In this document: positions 60,152 through 64,000 of the stretch, one piece after another
How positions within the stretch are numbered: position 1 is the first letter of the stretch
Layout of the letters: each line of letters opens with the position of its first letter
NCBI GenBank assembly: GCA_018389105.1
Contig: JACATO010000149.1
Span: 1 to 64,000 of the forward strand
DNA: 64,000 bases
Source of the DNA: Nautilus pompilius
Taxonomy: Eukaryota > Mollusca > Cephalopoda > Nautilida > Nautilidae
Reading direction: 5' to 3'
Position numbers and translations under genes: made by a program
The notes under the pieces: model-generated
Databases searched by the model: none
The model's input: the letters and a program-made list of their open reading frames with translations, nothing else
What the model was told of the DNA's origin: nothing

Positions 60152-62769
60152 CAGAGCCGGATTAAGGCCAGGGCTTTAGGGGCTGCCACCCAGGGACCTT
60201 ACTTCTTTTGTGAATTCAGAATCAAAGTATAAGTATTCTAAATTACCTCTTTAAAAAGAGCTCCATTAATACACTGTATATATATATTTGTAGTTAGCAT
60301 AATACGGCAGAAATAAACAGTGTGCAGTAGATCTCAAAGTGAGGGTCGCGATAAATGGTAACAGACCACGTGACAATAGGGCTGAGCGGAGGGAGCTGGG
60401 CCGTTGGCATGGACTCACGATTTTGAGGGGCCTACTCCCCTCGTTAGAGCCAAACGGGGAAACCTTTTGTAGAGAATTATACATAGATTTCATGCTCCTT
60501 TGAATTGGAAGAATTCAAATTGCCGCCTTAAATATTTTGGTAAAGGGGAAACAGGCCCTTTCGTTGTTTCTGTTCTCCTCCGTTAACTGACAGGAGCCAG
60601 GTACTCGAGAACAGTGTGGCGTCAGAGAGAAGCGTCTCAGCACAGGAAGTGTATAATTAAAAAGTGAACTTTAAGGTTACGATATTTTTTTCCTTTTTTA
60701 GCTGATAGGGACAGATACTACCAGCCATGATCTTGTCTTCTATTGTCAGACATGTTTAAGTCGGGACCGCTGTTACTAAATTGTGTTGTGATCTTTTTCT
60801 GTCTTTCACCGCTCCCATCACGTGGCTGCTGGCCGGTCACGTGATTCTGTTGCTTTCGTTATGGCTGATAAAGGAAACAAAATTGAGTTCCGAACTTTTG
60901 AGAGTTGCGGAAAGTCAGACATCATTAGTCATAAACCGTTGAAAGGAGGAGAATGAACTTATGTCAATTTTATCTGGTGTAAAGTAGGCGAAAGGAATAA
61001 GGAAATTATTCTCAACGATCCATCTATCAAGACCTCGGTAAGTGTACAAAATAGGGTTACTATAAATGTTTATATTATTTTTAATTTTCTATATTTGGGG
61101 GTTAGAATCTACTATACCAGTAGCTATTTTGTCATCCCTCTAAATATAACTGATATAGAATTATAGATAAACCGATGCTATATATTCTATTTTGATATCA
61201 TGAGAAATATTGTCTTCAAATAATCAGCCGCCCCGCAGACGTGTGTCCTGGTTATGGAACAGACCTCTGAGGTAACTCACAGTTGCATCACTGGCCCCAG
61301 CAACTTCTTGTAAATCCACCAGCCTTCGAGAAAGATGGACAGTACAGGCTACCGATAGGGGCCGGTCTTCGTAGCTAATTTAAGAGGTCAGTCTTATGAC
61401 AACGCATCAAAAATTTCAGGATGCTATAAAGGGCTTCAAGCGCACATATTCTCATTATCAATCAACTTGCCTATTACTTAATATGGTAGGTATATGTGCT
61501 GTGGACAGCTGCACTGGAGCAGTTTCATTCTTTGGTCTTATACAAAAACTTTACAATTTTTTTTTCTGGTCAGCCCAAAAATGGTCAGTAATGCCTCAGT
61601 GCCTTAAAGCTGAAAGTGGAAGTGAATCTACATTGGTAGTTAAGAGCATCAGACAATTGATGGTCTGCGAGGGCCGATGCCACAAAAGCTGTACCCTTAC
61701 GACGAGGTTATTTTCAAGAAGCTTTGAAGTTCATCTCAGAAGATGTAAATCAGGAGGCTGACACACATTATGAAGCTAACACTATACTCAAGCAGCTATC
61801 AACATTGGAAACAGTTCTCTTGGCAGACTTCTGGGCTGTCATACTAGAGAGGTTCAATCAAGTCAGCAAATCACTTTAACATGAAACACTGGAGCGTCAA
61901 TTAGCAATTAAACTTCTTAAATCTCAACTGGAATGTTTGATGTTGTTGTAGCGAGATCAGTTTGAAGTGTTTGAAAATAAAGCAAAAGACAACGCAGAAA
62001 ATATTGAATAATGTGACGAACACAAACGAGAGCATAGGGGAAAATGATGGTAATGCTGAAGATGTTGCTTTGTGAGGAAGACAGAAGTTCAAGGTGGAAA
62101 CATATCTACTCATCATAGACAAGTTATGCTCAGCTCTTTCTCATCGCATTGAAGCATATAAAAACGTTCATTCATTGTTTGGTTACCTGGTCGAATTTCC
62201 AACAATGAGTGATGAAGACATTTCAACAGCTGCAGCCAAGTTTCAGAAGATTTACTCAGATGACATCGAGCCTGAATTTGTGCCAGAAATTCTTCACTTA
62301 AAAACTTAGTTGGGCAATTTGATGAAGTCAGGTACAAGCATGAAACACTGCAAGCTTCTGATATCTACACCCTTGTAGTAAACAATGGATTAACTTCTTC
62401 ATTCCCTGATGTTGAAATAGCACTACGGATTTACTTGTGTTTAATGAAAACTAATGCGAGTGGAGAGAGGAGTTTCTCCAAGATGAAACTCCTAAAGAGC
62501 ATACACAGATCGACAATGGTACAAAACGACTAAACAGGCAGGCTCTCATGGCAATTGAAAATCATGTTCTCAACAGCTTACAATTTATTGATGTTTTGGA
62601 GAAATTTGTTTCCAAGAAATTATGGAAAGCAAATGTTTGAATTTTAAATGTGATAGGCCTTGTATTAATAAATTTGATATTTATTTACCTGTTTTTCCTT
62701 TTGAACATATCACTGGGGGCCTCACAGTACCTGTAGCCCAGGAGGCCTACAAATCTTAAACCGGCTCTG
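60152..62769 (+). mobile_element. hAT transposon in intron 1 of B-3
   Basis: 2618 bp, ends CAGAGCCGG...CCGGCTCTG, target duplication GTCACAAG at 60144-60151 and 62770-62777. It is nearly identical to the element at 29428 and occupies the same site, so it was copied with the gene and did not insert independently. Confidence 0.93.
60861..62640 (+). pseudogene. hAT transposase remnant, second copy
   Basis: Same order of fragments as at 30135. Two parts are better kept here: 61396-61580 with VDSCTGAVSFFGLIQKLYN, and 62094-62309 with RIEAYKNVHSLFGYLVEF. The C-terminal dimerisation region ends in TGA at 62640 and has its own frameshift near 62525. It is not functional. Confidence 0.85.
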
Positions 62770-64000
62770 GTCACAAGATTTCGATTTTTCAACGACCGAT
62801 GATAACAGACTAATACAAAAAATCAACGATTCACGGGTTTCGTCTTCTGGAAATTTCGAACCATTTTCTTGTAGAACTCGATTATTTAACCATTTATATT
62901 TGTTCGTATCAGGTACAGGGATTAGTGACTCAGCGTCTCGCTCGATTAATTTGCGCTCATCGACTCCTTGTAGCAAGTTCTGTTGAAGCGAGAGTCCATG
63001 ACATTTGAAACGAGCTTTTAGAATCCTTTTTGCCTTTTGAATTGCAAACGCGGACGTAGAAGCCAAGATTGACTCTTGGAGTTGTAGTTAGGTCCAGTGT
63101 TGAGCCATTTCTCTGGGTTGGGATAACATTATCTTGAGTGGTGAAAATCCACCTTTCGCTGGCAAATGTATATTTACTCCAACCCCCGACACATGACACT
63201 TACACGATATTTTTATCTAGTTGACAGTACCTCTTCTGATGACGAAGATTGCGAGAAGAATGCTGAGACGGTAATTGCAGACTGTGGCGTTGACATTGGC
63301 GTGGAGCTGATAAATAGAACTATAAAGCTGGCAGTAGAAGGAAAACTGAAACATACGATGGTCGCAAATGCAAGTAAGTATTATGAACATTGGGCCATAG
63401 ACACGTGTGCAGTATCGTTACAGCGACGGCGGTATTGTAGTTATGTAATCATTAACTTTTATTGAATCCTTGTTCTGACATTCGAGGTCAAAGGTAAATT
63501 CACATCAGTAAAGGTATTAGCCATGTTGTACAATCCACTCAGCAAGGTACGGTTGGCTGGGGAGGTTAAAGTCAGGAGAAATCTGCACGGGACGGAAAAT
63601 CTCCACGAGAACATTACTTTCATATCTGTTTCAGCTCAGTGTACAATAAACGGGACTTTTGCGGACAGGGACTCGACCCCGGGCTGTCACTCATTGCATT
63701 CCAAATATTTATAAACTAGCGAGCCGGGTTCTGATCTAACCCGGTCCTCTGGACGGAGGTCACTCGTCTCCTCCCTGTTATATAAACATTAATATTTCCA
63801 TTATATCTTCTCTAATGGCTTCTCATCTCCCGGACAATTGCTGGATGGTCTTTACATCGTCAGCAGAGCAGCAGCATCTCAGACCGGATCAGATTAAACT
63901 ACCACTAATATCATCGTTAGCTTCCTTGCTATATATCCGCATCATATTTCCTGAATCAGACAGGAAAACTCCAATGTATTTGTATCTTTTCTTATTTGCA

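Larger units (their letters stand above)
59144..64000 (+). pseudogene. Type B gene copy B-3, cut by the window end, frameshift in exon 2
   Basis: Exon 1 is 59144-59198 (signal peptide MWWPTSSGVLILLLALSAG) and exon 2 is 63221-63373. The acceptor of exon 3 falls at the window end (TTATTTGCA). Exon 2 is 153 nt instead of 154: an A is missing from the run just before the third cysteine codon (GCAAATGC against GCAAAATGC in B-2), so that cysteine is lost and the frame shifts. A homopolymer deletion of this kind is also a common assembly error. Intron 1 carries the hAT element at 60152. The remaining exons are outside the window, so the state of the gene is open. Confidence 0.7.

Overview
The window is eukaryotic, very probably from an invertebrate animal. 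Genes are split by GT-AG introns, have TATA boxes and AATAAA signals, and sit among hAT and Tigger-type DNA transposons. A motif AAGGGAGACAAC (42592, 46535, 56009), which from memory resembles a common molluscan repeat core, points weakly to a mollusc. I cannot name the species.

Almost all of the window is one segment duplicated several times in both orientations. Two paralogous gene types recur in it. Type A copies lie at 1-4736 (-), 19195-24620 (+) and 49648-52556 (-). Type B copies lie at 10150-14572 (+), 28421-35500 (+) and 59144 to the window end (+). Both types have five exons with the same phases. Exon 1 encodes a signal peptide just downstream of a TATA box. Exons 2 to 5 each carry exactly three cysteines. 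The last exon ends in a Ser/Thr-rich stalk and a hydrophobic tail typical of GPI-anchored proteins. The 12 cysteines resolve into two six-cysteine modules with matching spacings, so the protein looks like an internally duplicated, secreted, probably GPI-anchored ectodomain of about 235 residues. I do not recognise the family.

The stalk segment of type A (51 bp, 17 residues) exists once in the copy at 49648 and has been amplified into minisatellites of about 25 (5026-6302), 5 (18636-18906), 13 (23931-24588), 70 (37121-41195) and 17 (53757-54648) units. The largest array also carries a variable CT microsatellite inside every unit. Only the 23931 array is still joined to its upstream exons. The other four lie without recognisable 5' exons, and three of these sit head to head with a type A copy.

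Layout: 1-15633 is one full unit (A, array, flank, B). 15638 to about 23930 is an inverted copy of about 1-9320. 23931-36556 is an array, flank and a type B gene carrying a 2.6 kb hAT insertion. 36557-42512 is a junction, the giant array and its flank. 42513-49640 is a more AT-rich foreign stretch with the first exons of a FGAM synthase (PFAS) gene and a Tigger relic. 49648-64000 is another A, array, flank and B unit with the same hAT insertion.

Every type A or B copy carries at least one lesion (1-2 base indels, a lost splice donor, or loss of the promoter and signal exon). Either the cluster is decaying or the assembly has indel errors. Nothing in the window proves expression.
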